Source: Salibaculum griseiflavum
Lineage (GTDB): Bacteria > Pseudomonadota > Alphaproteobacteria > Rhodobacterales > Rhodobacteraceae
Direction of reading: 5' to 3'
Length of the DNA: 64,000 bases
NCBI RefSeq assembly: GCF_003129565.1
Contig: NZ_QETF01000001.1
Coordinates: 124,001-188,000 of the forward strand
Position numbers and translations under genes: made by a program. Below the pieces are notes generated by a model, which made no database searches, was not told the DNA's origin, and worked only from the letters and a program-made list of their open reading frames with translations. Each line of letters opens with the position of its first letter. Position 1 is the stretch's first letter. Below are positions 26,798 to 35,186 of this stretch, piece after piece.

Positions 26798-28012
26798 TTA
26801 TTCGGCCGGCACCGCGTGACCCGCAACGGGGCGACGGAAGTGCCGCCGGTTCAGGTGGAAGACCAGGGCGATCATCGCGACCTGGAAGGCGATGGCGACG
26901 CCGCTGAAGGCCAAGTAGGCAACACCGAACTTGGCGATCAGGCCGGCACCGACAAGGCCCTTGTTGATCCAGAAGTGGGTTATCACGGACAGGGCGACAC
27001 CGGGGCAGACCAGCGCATAGGAGCCGGGCGAATTGCCGTCGCCACGCAGGAAGGCATCGGCGTATTTCTGACGGCGCAGCACCAGCAGGCCAAGGGCCAG
27101 GAACACGCCCTGCACGGCCAGGATAGAGGTGGTCAGCAACAAGTTGTCTGCCGTGCCGCCATGGGTCTCGAACGTGGTGTGAAGCCCATGGTTCTGGCGC
27201 AGCATCATGATGCCCAGCACGGTCAGGATCGGCACGACGACCATCAAGGTCGGGGCGCTTTCCTTTGCGGTGCCATGGTGCAGCATCGAATTGAAGGCGA
27301 CGATGGCGGCGACCACGGCATAGAGCGCGGCGATGGTGCCCACGGTGATCGACATGACGAGCGAGATACCGACCGTCAGCGGCACGGTGCTCATGGCGGC
27401 GGGGGCGGCCATGCCCACGGCGACCATGGACAGCGCGAAGGCGGGCAGAAGCTGCGCGAAGGAATTGTTGGCGGTCACGTCAAAGACCCCACCCTCGGAC
27501 AGCACGCGGCCCAGGAAGGCGCCGATGCGGCGGAAGGCGATCCACCCGATAAGGGCAAAGGCGATCAGTGCCAGCGGGAACATGTATTCCACGACGGTCC
27601 AGAGTCCGGGCACGAAGACGAGACCGAGGATGAACATGGCGTTCACCGTCATCGCCAGCGCCAGAGGCATGGCCAGCAGGGTGGTTTCGGCGTTGGAATT
27701 GACCAATTTCTCGAATTTCTCCGTCTTGGAGAAGGTCGAGAGCTGGCGCAGGTTCCAGATCAGCAGCCTGATATTCAGGATGGCAAATCCCGCGATTCCG
27801 GTTACGGCGACCAGGATCGCCGCCTGAAGCGGCAGGCTGCCGGATTGGAAGGCGGCCAGAATGTCCTCGAAGATCGGCACGGGTTGGTCAGGATGCGGCA
27901 CCCAGAACATCAGATACATGAAGAAGGTGACGGCAAGGCCGCCGGCCCCGAGCGAGGCCAGGAAGTAGAGCGGCGAATAGGTGTCCGCGGGGCGTTGGGA
28001 TGTGTCGGGCAT
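26798..28012 (-). CDS. Polytopic inner-membrane protein, roughly ten helices, unknown substrate
   Basis: A 404-residue membrane protein. The N-terminus is soluble (to about residue 15), then about ten hydrophobic helices follow with short loops. Conspicuous pieces are NIRLLIWNLRQLSTFSKTEKFEKLVNSNAE after helix two and MLRQNHGLHTTFETHGG between later helices. The layout recalls the SLAC1/TehA anion-channel fold, but I cannot confirm that. A perfect AGGAGG site precedes the ATG at 28012. Just upstream are a TTGACA promoter and a palindrome, so it is probably regulated on its own. Confidence 0.75.
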   Translation of the reverse strand: MPDTSQRPADTYSPLYFLASLGAGGLAVTFFMYLMFWVPHPDQPVPIFEDILAAFQSGSLPLQAAILVAVTGIAGFAILNIRLLIWNLRQLSTFSKTEKFEKLVNSNAETTLLAMPLALAMTVNAMFILGLVFVPGLWTVVEYMFPLALIAFALIGWIAFRRIGAFLGRVLSEGGVFDVTANNSFAQLLPAFALSMVAVGMAAPAAMSTVPLTVGISLVMSITVGTIAALYAVVAAIVAFNSMLHHGTAKESAPTLMVVVPILTVLGIMMLRQNHGLHTTFETHGGTADNLLLTTSILAVQGVFLALGLLVLRRQKYADAFLRGDGNSPGSYALVCPGVALSVITHFWINKGLVGAGLIAKFGVAYLAFSGVAIAFQVAMIALVFHLNRRHFRRPVAGHAVPAE

Positions 28013-28030
28013 GGTTGCCTCCTGCATACA

Positions 28031-28080
28031 TTTCAAAAACTTTATGTTTTGAAAATGGAGTGCGCGGCAAAATATGTCAA
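28031..28080 (-). promoter_or_regulatory. Promoter with overlapping operator-like palindrome for the membrane protein gene
   Basis: On the minus strand a consensus -35 TTGACA (28075-28080) is spaced 17 bp from CATTTT (28052-28057). The inverted repeat TTTCAAAA-N8-TTTTGAAA (28031-28054) overlaps the -10 element and the start of the transcript. It ends 18 bp before the start codon. The geometry is that of a repressor operator. The regulator is unknown and is not encoded next to the gene. Confidence 0.6.
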
Positions 28081-28246
28081 TAATCAAATGTTTTCCCTGG
28101 AGGTCAAAATCGTCGCACCCCAGGCCGCAATATCTTGTGGATAAGCGCGGAAACTCGCCCATATCGGGTGCTGCCCGCGTTGACAGGGGTGGAAAACGCA
28201 CCGCACGATACTACTCGGACAGGAATCAAGAACGAGCAGCCCGCCC

Positions 28247-31200
28247 ATGCGGTTCACCCGCCTCAGACTCAATGGCTTCAAAAGCTTCGTCGATCCCACC
28301 GACCTGGTGATCGCCGACGGTCTGACCGGTGTCGTGGGACCGAACGGTTGTGGCAAGTCGAACCTGCTGGAGGCCCTGCGCTGGGTCATGGGCGAAAACC
28401 GCCCCACCGCCATGCGTGGCGGCGGGATGGAAGACGTGATCTTCGCCGGTGCCGCCACGCGGCCTGCCCGCAACTTCGCCGAGGTCTCGCTGCACCTCGA
28501 CAATTCCGAACGCCTTGCCCCTGCCTCGTTCAACGATAGCGACAATCTGGAGATCATCCGCCGCATCACCCGCGACGTGGGCAGCGCCTACAAGGTCAGT
28601 GGTAAGGACGTTCGCGCCCGCGATGTGCAGATGCTTTTCGCGGATGCTTCCACCGGGGCTCATTCACCGGCATTGGTTCGGCAGGGCCAGATCAGCGAAT
28701 TGATCAACGCCAAGCCCAAGGCGCGGCGGCGTATTCTGGAAGAGGCGGCCGGGATTTCGGGCCTTTACCAGCGCCGGCACGAGGCCGAATTGAAGCTCAA
28801 GGGCTCGGAAACCAATCTTGCCCGCGTCGATGACGTGATCGAGCAATTGGCCAACCAGTTGCAGCAGCTTGCCCGGCAGGCGCGCCAGGCGGCCCGCTAC
28901 CGGACGATCGGCGAAGAACTGCGTCAGGCCGAGGGGCTGTTGCTCTATCGCCGCTGGAAAGAGGCGGATGAGGCGCGCGCTGCGGCGGCTGCCGCGCTGA
29001 CCGAGCGGACGACAGAGGCCGGCCGCGCCGAGACCGCCGCCCGCGAAGCCGCGAAGCGGCGCGCCGGAGCCGAGGAAGGCCTGCCCCCGCTGCGCGAGGA
29101 AGAGGCCATCGCCGCCGCCGTGCTGCAGCGCCTGCAGGTTCAACGCGATACGCTGAATGATCAGGAAGCCCGCGCCCAGCAAACCATCGAGACCCTGACC
29201 GCGCGGATCGAACAGCTGACCCGTGACATGGATCGTGAGGCAGGGCTGAACAAGGATGCGGGCGAGACCATCGAACGGCTGGAATGGGAAGCGCGCGAGC
29301 TGGCCAAGGCGGGGGAGGGCCATGCGGCCAGGCTTGAGGCCGCCCAGGCCGAGGCGCATGACGCCGCGCAGGTCCTGCAGGACCGTGAAACCGACCTGAG
29401 CCAGCTTACAGAGGACGTGGCCCGCCTGGCCGCGCGCCACCAATCCGCGCAACGTCTGATCGAGGACAATCGCAAGACCCTCGAAAAGGCCGAGGCCGAC
29501 GCCGCCCGCGCCAAGGCTGCACGGGGCGAGGCGCAAGCCGCCCTTGAAAAGGCCGCGACGGATTACGCCACAGCGCAAGAAGCTGAAACCACCGCCCGTG
29601 CGACTGCCGAAAAGGCCGAACAGGTCCTGTCCGAGGCCGAGACTGCCCGTAGCGAAACCCAGAACCGCGAAGCCGATGCGCGCGCCCAGAGATCGGAAGC
29701 CGAGGGAGAGGCAAACGCCCTGCGCGCCGAGGTGGGGGCGCTGGCCAAGATGGTCGATCGCGACGCCGAGGAAGGCGCGCAGATCCTCGATCAGCTGCGC
29801 GTCGAGGGCGGTTACGAAAAGGCACTGGGCGCTGCCTTGGCCGATGATCTGCGCGCCCCGGCGGTCGAAGACGAAGACAGCTCCGGCTGGGTCGCCCTGC
29901 CGGGATACGCCCAGCCCCAATCCCTGCCCGAGGGGGTCATGGCGCTGACCAATTTTGTCTCGGTGCCGCCTGTCCTGGTGCGCCGCATGGGGCAGGTGGG
30001 ACTGGTCGAGGCCGCCGATGGGCCGCGCCTGCAAAAGGACCTTTTGCCGGGCCAGCGGCTGGTCAGCATCGAGGGCGATCTCTGGCGCTGGGACGGATTC
30101 CGGTCGGCCGCAGAGGATGCCCCTTCGGCGGCGGCGCTGCGGCTGCAACAGCTCAACCGGCTGGTCGAACTCAAGCGCGACCTCGAAGAGGCCAATGCCA
30201 AGGCCCAGGGCGCGCGCATGGCCCATGAAAGCCTGACCGCGCGCATGGCCGAATTGACCGAGGCCGAGCGCAGTGCCCGCGAAGCCCGTCGCGCGGCGGA
30301 TGCCCGCGTTGCCGAGGCCGCCCGCGCCCTGAGCCGTGCCGAGGCAGATCGCAACCTGGCCGAGGGCAAGCTGGAAAGCTCCGGCCTCGCGGTGACCCGC
30401 AACGAGGAAGAGGCATTGTCCGCCCGCAAGGCACTGGCCGAGGCCGAGGCGGGGCTGAAGGGCCTTGGCGACCTGGATGCGGCACGCGCTTCGGTCGAGG
30501 ATGTGAAAGTGACCGTGGAAGCGGCGCGCATGACCATGATGGCCAAGCGGTCGGCCCATGACGAATTGCGCCGCGAAGGCGAGGCGCGGCTCAAGCGCAG
30601 CCAGGAAGTGACCAAGGAAATCTCGGGCTGGAAACATCGCCTGGAGACCGCGTCGAAGCGGTCGGCGGAATTGCAGGAGCGACGCCAGGCCAGTGAAGAC
30701 GAGTTGAAGGAAGCGCAATCGGCCCCGGCCGAGATTGCCGCCAAACGCGACGAACTGGCCGACGCCATCGACGAGGCCGAAGCGCGACGCAAGCAGTCCG
30801 CCGATGCGCTGGCCGAGGCGGAAACCGCCCTCCGCGAGGCCAGCCTGACCGAACGCGAGGCCGAACGCGCCGCCGGCGAAGCGCGCGAGGCGCGGGCCCG
30901 TGCCGAGGCCCGGGCCGAGGCGGCCCGCGAGACCGTGGATTATGCCGCCGAGCGCATCATGGAGGCGCAGGAGGTCACGCCGGACAAGTTGCTCGAGCGG
31001 CTGGAAACCGACCCGGAGAAGATGCCGGATTCCGAAAAGATCGAGAACGACGTCAACCGGCTGCGTCGTCAGCGCGATGCGCTGGGCGCGGTGAATCTGC
31101 GGGCCGAGGAAGACGCCAGGGAAGTGCAGGAAGAGCATGACTCGCTGGTCAAGGAGAAGACTGACCTGGAGGACGCGATCCGTGCCTTGCGCTCGGGTAT

Positions 31201-31702
31201 TGCCAGCCTGAACAGGGAGGGTCGTGAACGGCTGTTGACCGCCTTCGAACAGGTGAACGAGAACTTCGGCGTGCTGTTCAAGCACCTCTTCGGTGGCGGC
31301 GAGGCCAAGCTGGTCATGGTCGAGAGCGACGATCCGCTGGATGCGGGGCTGGAAATCATGTGCCAGCCGCCGGGCAAGAAGCTGTCGACGCTGAGCCTGT
31401 TGTCGGGGGGCGAACAGACGCTGACCGCGCTGGCGCTCATCTTCGCCGTTTTCCTTGCGAACCCCGCCCCGATCTGTGTGCTGGACGAGGTCGACGCGCC
31501 ACTGGACGATGCCAATGTGGGCCGGTTCTGCGACCTGCTGGACGAGATGTGCCGCCGCACTGACACCCGGTTCCTGATCATCACGCACCACGCTGTGACG
31601 ATGAGCCGGATGGACCGCCTGTTCGGTGTCACCATGCAGGAGCAGGGGGTCAGCCAGCTGGTCTCGGTGGACCTGAAAGCCGCCGAGAAGATGGTGGCCT
31701 GA
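28247..31702 (+). CDS. smc: Chromosome segregation protein SMC
   Basis: A 1151-residue condensin subunit that loops DNA and helps separate the replicated origins together with ScpA/ScpB. Parts in order are the N-terminal ATPase half with GVVGPNGCGKSNLLEALRWVMGE (Walker A), a coiled coil (about 170-500), a hinge (about 510-630), a second coiled coil, and the C-terminal half with signature LLSGGEQTLTALALIFA and Walker B ICVLDEVDAPLDDANV. The hinge is short and ends in EGDLWRWDGF. No strong ribosome site is seen before the ATG. scpA/scpB are not in the window. Confidence 0.96.
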   Translation: MRFTRLRLNGFKSFVDPTDLVIADGLTGVVGPNGCGKSNLLEALRWVMGENRPTAMRGGGMEDVIFAGAATRPARNFAEVSLHLDNSERLAPASFNDSDNLEIIRRITRDVGSAYKVSGKDVRARDVQMLFADASTGAHSPALVRQGQISELINAKPKARRRILEEAAGISGLYQRRHEAELKLKGSETNLARVDDVIEQLANQLQQLARQARQAARYRTIGEELRQAEGLLLYRRWKEADEARAAAAAALTERTTEAGRAETAAREAAKRRAGAEEGLPPLREEEAIAAAVLQRLQVQRDTLNDQEARAQQTIETLTARIEQLTRDMDREAGLNKDAGETIERLEWEARELAKAGEGHAARLEAAQAEAHDAAQVLQDRETDLSQLTEDVARLAARHQSAQRLIEDNRKTLEKAEADAARAKAARGEAQAALEKAATDYATAQEAETTARATAEKAEQVLSEAETARSETQNREADARAQRSEAEGEANALRAEVGALAKMVDRDAEEGAQILDQLRVEGGYEKALGAALADDLRAPAVEDEDSSGWVALPGYAQPQSLPEGVMALTNFVSVPPVLVRRMGQVGLVEAADGPRLQKDLLPGQRLVSIEGDLWRWDGFRSAAEDAPSAAALRLQQLNRLVELKRDLEEANAKAQGARMAHESLTARMAELTEAERSAREARRAADARVAEAARALSRAEADRNLAEGKLESSGLAVTRNEEEALSARKALAEAEAGLKGLGDLDAARASVEDVKVTVEAARMTMMAKRSAHDELRREGEARLKRSQEVTKEISGWKHRLETASKRSAELQERRQASEDELKEAQSAPAEIAAKRDELADAIDEAEARRKQSADALAEAETALREASLTEREAERAAGEAREARARAEARAEAARETVDYAAERIMEAQEVTPDKLLERLETDPEKMPDSEKIENDVNRLRRQRDALGAVNLRAEEDAREVQEEHDSLVKEKTDLEDAIRALRSGIASLNREGRERLLTAFEQVNENFGVLFKHLFGGGEAKLVMVESDDPLDAGLEIMCQPPGKKLSTLSLLSGGEQTLTALALIFAVFLANPAPICVLDEVDAPLDDANVGRFCDLLDEMCRRTDTRFLIITHHAVTMSRMDRLFGVTMQEQGVSQLVSVDLKAAEKMVA

Positions 31703-31731
31703 CGCGTGAGGCCCGCGGGACGACGCTTTTC

Positions 31732-31748
31732 GCCGGGCTGTGCCCGGC
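31732..31748 (+). terminator. Possible hairpin after smc
   Basis: A 7-bp stem GCCGGGC / GCCCGGC with a 3-nt loop, 30 bp after the smc stop codon. No T run follows, so its terminator role is uncertain. Confidence 0.35.
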
Positions 31749-31778
31749 AAATGCGCCCCGCCCGCCGTCCCGTAGATT

Positions 31779-31827
31779 GGGGGCGCTGCCCCCTTGCCCC
31801 CCGCGGTATTTGTGACCCAAAGAAGCT
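31779..31827. repeat. Rhodobacterales-type intergenic motif (G/C hairpin plus GTATTTGTGACCCAAAGAAG)
   Basis: A GGGGGC-GCT-GCCCCC hairpin (31779-31793) is followed by a C-rich stretch and GGTATTTGTGACCCAAAGAAG, ending at the mltB stop. I recall close variants (a G/C-run hairpin, then GAGTATTTTTGGCCAAGAAG-like sequence) recurring between genes in many Rhodobacteraceae genomes. Only one copy is seen in this window. The function is not known to me; it lies between two convergent genes and could end transcription. Confidence 0.5.
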
Positions 31828-32989
31828 AGAGCGCGTCGAGCAGAGTGCGCGTAGGCCAGGCATCGGCGGGCAGGCCGAGCCGCAGCTGTTCCTTCTGCAC
31901 GGCGTCCCGGGTCATGGCCCCGAGGATGCCGTCGATACCGCCCACGTCATATCCGCGCGCCGCCAGTTTCTCTTGCAGCGCGATGATCTGTTCACCGGTC
32001 AGGCCCGGTTCGGGGTTTCCCGGGTCGAAGCGCGGAGCCCCTTCGAGAACGGTTGCGAAATAGGCTGCGGTCAGGACGTAGACGAAGCTCTTGTTCCATT
32101 CGAAGAAGACATTGAAATTCGGATAGGCGAGGAAGGCAGGACCGTGGCGCCCCATGGGCAGCAGAACGGCGCCATCAAGCCGCGTGTTCAGCGCCCCGGT
32201 TCGGGCGGTCACCCCCTTTGATGCCCAGTCCGTGACAGGGCGGGGCTGATCGAGGCCCGTCAGCGACCAGTCGAGATCATCCGGAACCCGAACTTCCTGT
32301 AGCCACGGTTCATTGGGCCGCCAGCCCAGTTCGGACAGCATCGCCGCCCCCGACATCAGGGCGTCGGCCGAGGAGGTCTTGAGGTTCACACGTCCGTCGC
32401 CATCGCCATCTGTGCCGTTGGTCAGGATGTCCTCGGGCAACATCTGGACCTGGCCGATCTCGCCGGCCCAGGCGCCCGTGGTCGAAGCCGGATCAATGGC
32501 GCCCGTTTCGAAAAGCTCCAGCGCGGCAAAGACCTGCGGTCGGAACAGGTCGGGGCGGCGGCAATCATGGGCGAGCGTGATCAGCGCGTTCACCGTGTTG
32601 TAGTCCCCCTGAACCTGGCCGAAATCCGTCTCGAAGGCCCAGAACGCGAGCAGCACCCCGCGGCTGACACCGAAATCCGCCTCGATCCGATCGAAAAGCG
32701 TATCCAGCTGGTTGGCGTAATACTGTCCGTTGTCCACCCGGTACTGCGCGATCAAACGGCCGGAAAAGTCGATGAAGTCGCGTTGGAAAACGCCTTGGCG
32801 ACGGTCGGCGGCGATCACGTCAGGGTCTTGCCGGACGGTGCCGAAGAACCGGCTCACCGTGTCCTGGTCATGGCCTCGGGCCACCGCTTCGGCCTTCAGT
32901 TGGTCGACGAAGCCGGCAAAGCTGCCGCCGCAGGGTTGTGCCAGTGCCGGGGCAGCGAGGAGCGATAGGGCAAGGGTGAGGGCGCGCAT
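31826..32989 (-). CDS. Lytic murein transglycosylase, MltB family, with peptidoglycan-binding domain
   Basis: A 387-residue secreted enzyme with a Sec signal (MRALTLALSLLAAPALAQ). The MltB catalytic domain contains FDRIEADFGVSRGVLLAFWAFETDFGQVQGD, where ETDFG holds the catalytic Glu, and later WAGEIGQVQMLPEDILTNGTDGDGDG. The last 60 residues (LTGEQIIALQEKLAARGYDVGGIDGILGAMTRDAVQ) form a PG_binding_1 domain. It cleaves peptidoglycan glycan strands in the periplasm. There is no lipobox, unlike E. coli MltB, so it should be soluble. It converges on smc. Confidence 0.94.
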   Translation of the reverse strand: MRALTLALSLLAAPALAQPCGGSFAGFVDQLKAEAVARGHDQDTVSRFFGTVRQDPDVIAADRRQGVFQRDFIDFSGRLIAQYRVDNGQYYANQLDTLFDRIEADFGVSRGVLLAFWAFETDFGQVQGDYNTVNALITLAHDCRRPDLFRPQVFAALELFETGAIDPASTTGAWAGEIGQVQMLPEDILTNGTDGDGDGRVNLKTSSADALMSGAAMLSELGWRPNEPWLQEVRVPDDLDWSLTGLDQPRPVTDWASKGVTARTGALNTRLDGAVLLPMGRHGPAFLAYPNFNVFFEWNKSFVYVLTAAYFATVLEGAPRFDPGNPEPGLTGEQIIALQEKLAARGYDVGGIDGILGAMTRDAVQKEQLRLGLPADAWPTRTLLDAL

Positions 32990-33117
32990 TTCAGGATCCT
33001 GTTTCGAACAGGCGAAACCGTAGCAAGTTGTCGCATTTGGGCAAGGGCGGGCATCGATTGCGTGACAGGACGGCGAAGATTGGCAAAGCTGAGGCAAACC
33101 AAGCGGGAGAGGACGCA

Positions 33118-33609
33118 ATGGCGATACCAAATGGATATTCACGGCGCCAGATCGCGCTTCACTGGATTGTTTTCGTGCTCGTTGTCCTGCAATTCGTGCT
33201 TCATGAGGGCATTTCAGACGCCTGGGACGTGGTCGAAGATGGCGGCTCGGTTGCCTTCAGCCCTGTCGTGGCAGGCCATGTCATCGGCGGACTCCTTGTC
33301 CTGCTTCTTGTGATCTGGCGTTTGCAGATCCGGGCGACCCGGGGCGCACCACCGCCGCCGAAAGAGGAGAACCCCGCCCTGAAACACGTGGCCAAGGCGG
33401 TTCATGCTGGGCTTTACCTGCTCCTGATCCTGATGCCGCTCAGTGGCGCGGTCGCCTGGTTCGGCGGGGTCGAGCCAGCTGCCGAGGCGCATGAGGTCAT
33501 GCGACTCGGGATTTTGGCTCTTGTGGGGCTGCACATCGCGGGGGCGCTCTATCACCAGTTCATCTTGCGCAACAACCTGATGAACCGGATGCGTCAGGCC
33601 GCGGACTGA
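33118..33609 (+). CDS. Cytochrome b561 family protein
   Basis: A 163-residue four-helix inner-membrane di-heme protein. Candidate heme-ligand His occur in RRQIALHWIVF (helix 1), VVAGHVIGGL (helix 2), KAVHAGLYLLL (helix 3) and GLHIAGALYHQFIL (helix 4). It probably passes electrons between quinol and a periplasmic acceptor, or serves superoxide removal like YodB/CybB. GGGAGAGGA precedes the chosen ATG. Its 3' end overlaps that of the divergently oriented hydroquinone reductase gene by 16 bp. Confidence 0.9.
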   Translation: MAIPNGYSRRQIALHWIVFVLVVLQFVLHEGISDAWDVVEDGGSVAFSPVVAGHVIGGLLVLLLVIWRLQIRATRGAPPPPKEENPALKHVAKAVHAGLYLLLILMPLSGAVAWFGGVEPAAEAHEVMRLGILALVGLHIAGALYHQFILRNNLMNRMRQAAD

Positions 33610-34598
33610 AGCCATTCGCGCCCATGTGGGGCGTCGTAATCGAGAACCGGGTTCACTGGAATGATCCGGTTGGGATTAATCGTGTCGTGGCTGTAATGGT
33701 AATGCTCCACGATATGCCCCATGTGAACGGTGTCCGCGATAGGGCCGTCAGGGGCCTGCCACTGGTATAGCTCGCGGGTGAATCCCCAGAGGTTGGGATA
33801 ATCGACCAGCCGCTTGCGGTTGCACTTGAAGTGCAGGTGATAGACCGGGTCGAAGCGGATCAGCGTCGTCCAGAGCCGCCAATCGGCCTCGGTGATGCGG
33901 TCGCCCATCAGGTAGCGGTTGGTCGAGAGGTGATCTTCCAGCCAGTCGAGGCTGTCGAACAACGGATGCACCGCCGCGTCATAGGCGTCTTGCGTGGTGG
34001 CGAAGCCGGACTTGTAGACACCGTTGTTGACCGTATCGTAGATGCGGTCGTTGATTGGCTCCATCGCTGCGCGCAAATCTTCCGGCCAGTAATCATCGGT
34101 GTTGCCGGTCAGCTCGTCAAAGGCAGAATTGAACATCCGGATGATCTCGGAGCTTTCGTTCGACACGATGGTTTCCCGGCTCTTGTCCCACAGGATCGGC
34201 ACGGTGACCCGGCCGGAAATCTGCGGATCGGCCTTGAGGTAAATGTCGCGGGCAAAGGGCAGACCGTATAGCCGATCGCCCGTCGCCCCGTCGAAGTCGG
34301 AGTCGAAGGTCCACCCGTCGGACAGCATATGCGGATGCACGACTGACACGTCGATATGATCCTTGAGGCTTTTGAGAAGTCGGAACACAAGGGCGCGGTG
34401 AGCCCAGGGGCAGGCATAGGATACATAGAGATGATAGCGCCCGCTTTCGGCCGGGAAGCCCCCTTCGCCGGATGGGCCGGGCTGACCATCGGCCGTGATC
34501 CAGTTGCGGAACTTTGCGGTGCTGCGCTTGAACTTTCCGCCGGTCGACTTGGTGTCATACCAGCTGTCGTCCCATTTTCCGTCGATCAATTGGCCCAT
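33594..34598 (-). CDS. Glutathionyl-hydroquinone reductase (Xi-class glutathione transferase)
   Basis: A 334-residue cytoplasmic enzyme that removes glutathione from glutathionyl-hydroquinones. The active-site motif YACPWAHRALVFR carries the catalytic Cys. The segments VSVVHPHMLSDGWTFD, YLKADPQISGRVTVPILWDK, VSNESSEIIRMFN and LFDSLDWLEDHLSTNRYLMGDRITEADWRLWTTLIRFD are family hallmarks (YqjG/EcM4). The ATG at 34598 gives the normal length of about 330. The C-terminal 5 codons overlap the cytochrome b561 gene on the other strand. Confidence 0.95.
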   Translation of the reverse strand: MGQLIDGKWDDSWYDTKSTGGKFKRSTAKFRNWITADGQPGPSGEGGFPAESGRYHLYVSYACPWAHRALVFRLLKSLKDHIDVSVVHPHMLSDGWTFDSDFDGATGDRLYGLPFARDIYLKADPQISGRVTVPILWDKSRETIVSNESSEIIRMFNSAFDELTGNTDDYWPEDLRAAMEPINDRIYDTVNNGVYKSGFATTQDAYDAAVHPLFDSLDWLEDHLSTNRYLMGDRITEADWRLWTTLIRFDPVYHLHFKCNRKRLVDYPNLWGFTRELYQWQAPDGPIADTVHMGHIVEHYHYSHDTINPNRIIPVNPVLDYDAPHGREWLQSAA

Positions 34599-34838
34599 AG
34601 CCGCCTCCATCTTGATAGCGGGCCTTAGGTAAAGTCTGAATCCATGCGCGCAAATGGCGACAAATGCGCAGGTATTGCCGCACCAGCGCACAGGATGGCC
34701 TATCGAGAGCCACTCGGGGCCGCCGTGGCCGGGCGGCAACATCGCCGCACCCGCCTTCCCGTCCGATCCCCCCGGGCGGAAGGGTCAGCTTGACGGAACG
34801 CGGATTTGACCCATTCTGACGAGGGGATGGAGGAATCG
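34599..34838. other. Intergenic region between divergent genes
   Basis: These 240 bp separate the hydroquinone reductase gene and the 115-residue hypothetical gene. I see a GCCGCC/GGCGGC imperfect hairpin near 34724-34742 and a TTGACG hexamer at 34790-34795 without a convincing -10 partner. No open frame or RNA gene is supported. Confidence 0.4.
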
Positions 34839-35186
34839 ATGACGGATTATCTGCCGGAAGACTTGCGCCGGGAATTGTCGGCGGCCCAGCGCCGCGCTGA
34901 AGCGCGCAAAAGCCGTATCCGCGTGGAGGCCGAGGGTAGCAGCTATCGTGTGATGCGCCTTGGCAAAACGGGATTCTCGGTGGATATCGAAGATGCGCCC
35001 AATTTGCGGGGGCTTGTCGACCTTTACGACGGTGCGCGCCATCTTTCGCAATGCCTGATCATCGCGGCCGAGGCGGATGGCGACTTGATGCATTATGAAT
35101 TCAAGCGCAACACGGCCTCCGGCGACGGGGCGCCGCTCGACTACGAGCGGGACGAGGATGCCCCGATCGCGCTTTTGCCGCGCTGA
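34839..35186 (+). CDS. Conserved-looking hypothetical protein, 115 residues
   Basis: A cytoplasmic, charged protein with no signal peptide or membrane helix. It begins with a helical, Arg-rich segment (LPEDLRRELSAAQRRAEARKSRIRVEAE), followed by a compact beta-rich part (SYRVMRLGKTGFSVDIEDAPNLRGLVDLYDGARHLSQCLIIAAE) and an acidic tail. I do not recognise a named domain. GGAGGA lies about 4 nt before this ATG, which favours it over the in-frame ATG 12 bp earlier. It ends back to back with the MalY/PatB gene, with no bases between the stop codons. Confidence 0.8.
   Translation: MTDYLPEDLRRELSAAQRRAEARKSRIRVEAEGSSYRVMRLGKTGFSVDIEDAPNLRGLVDLYDGARHLSQCLIIAAEADGDLMHYEFKRNTASGDGAPLDYERDEDAPIALLPR

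Noticed and set aside
26588-28144. 518-codon frame antisense to the membrane protein and aminotransferase genes
   Set aside because: His/Gly/Asp-rich low-complexity translation typical of antisense frames in GC-rich DNA; it crosses a terminator and an intergenic gap.
28174-28246. TTGACA near 28174 as the smc promoter
   Set aside because: The best partner, GATACT, is about 21 bp away, too far for a sigma-70 promoter.
28664-31750. 1028-codon open frame antisense to smc
   Set aside because: A GC-skew shadow of the smc frame: no domain similarity, low-complexity Gly/Leu/Arg composition. smc itself has all SMC motifs.
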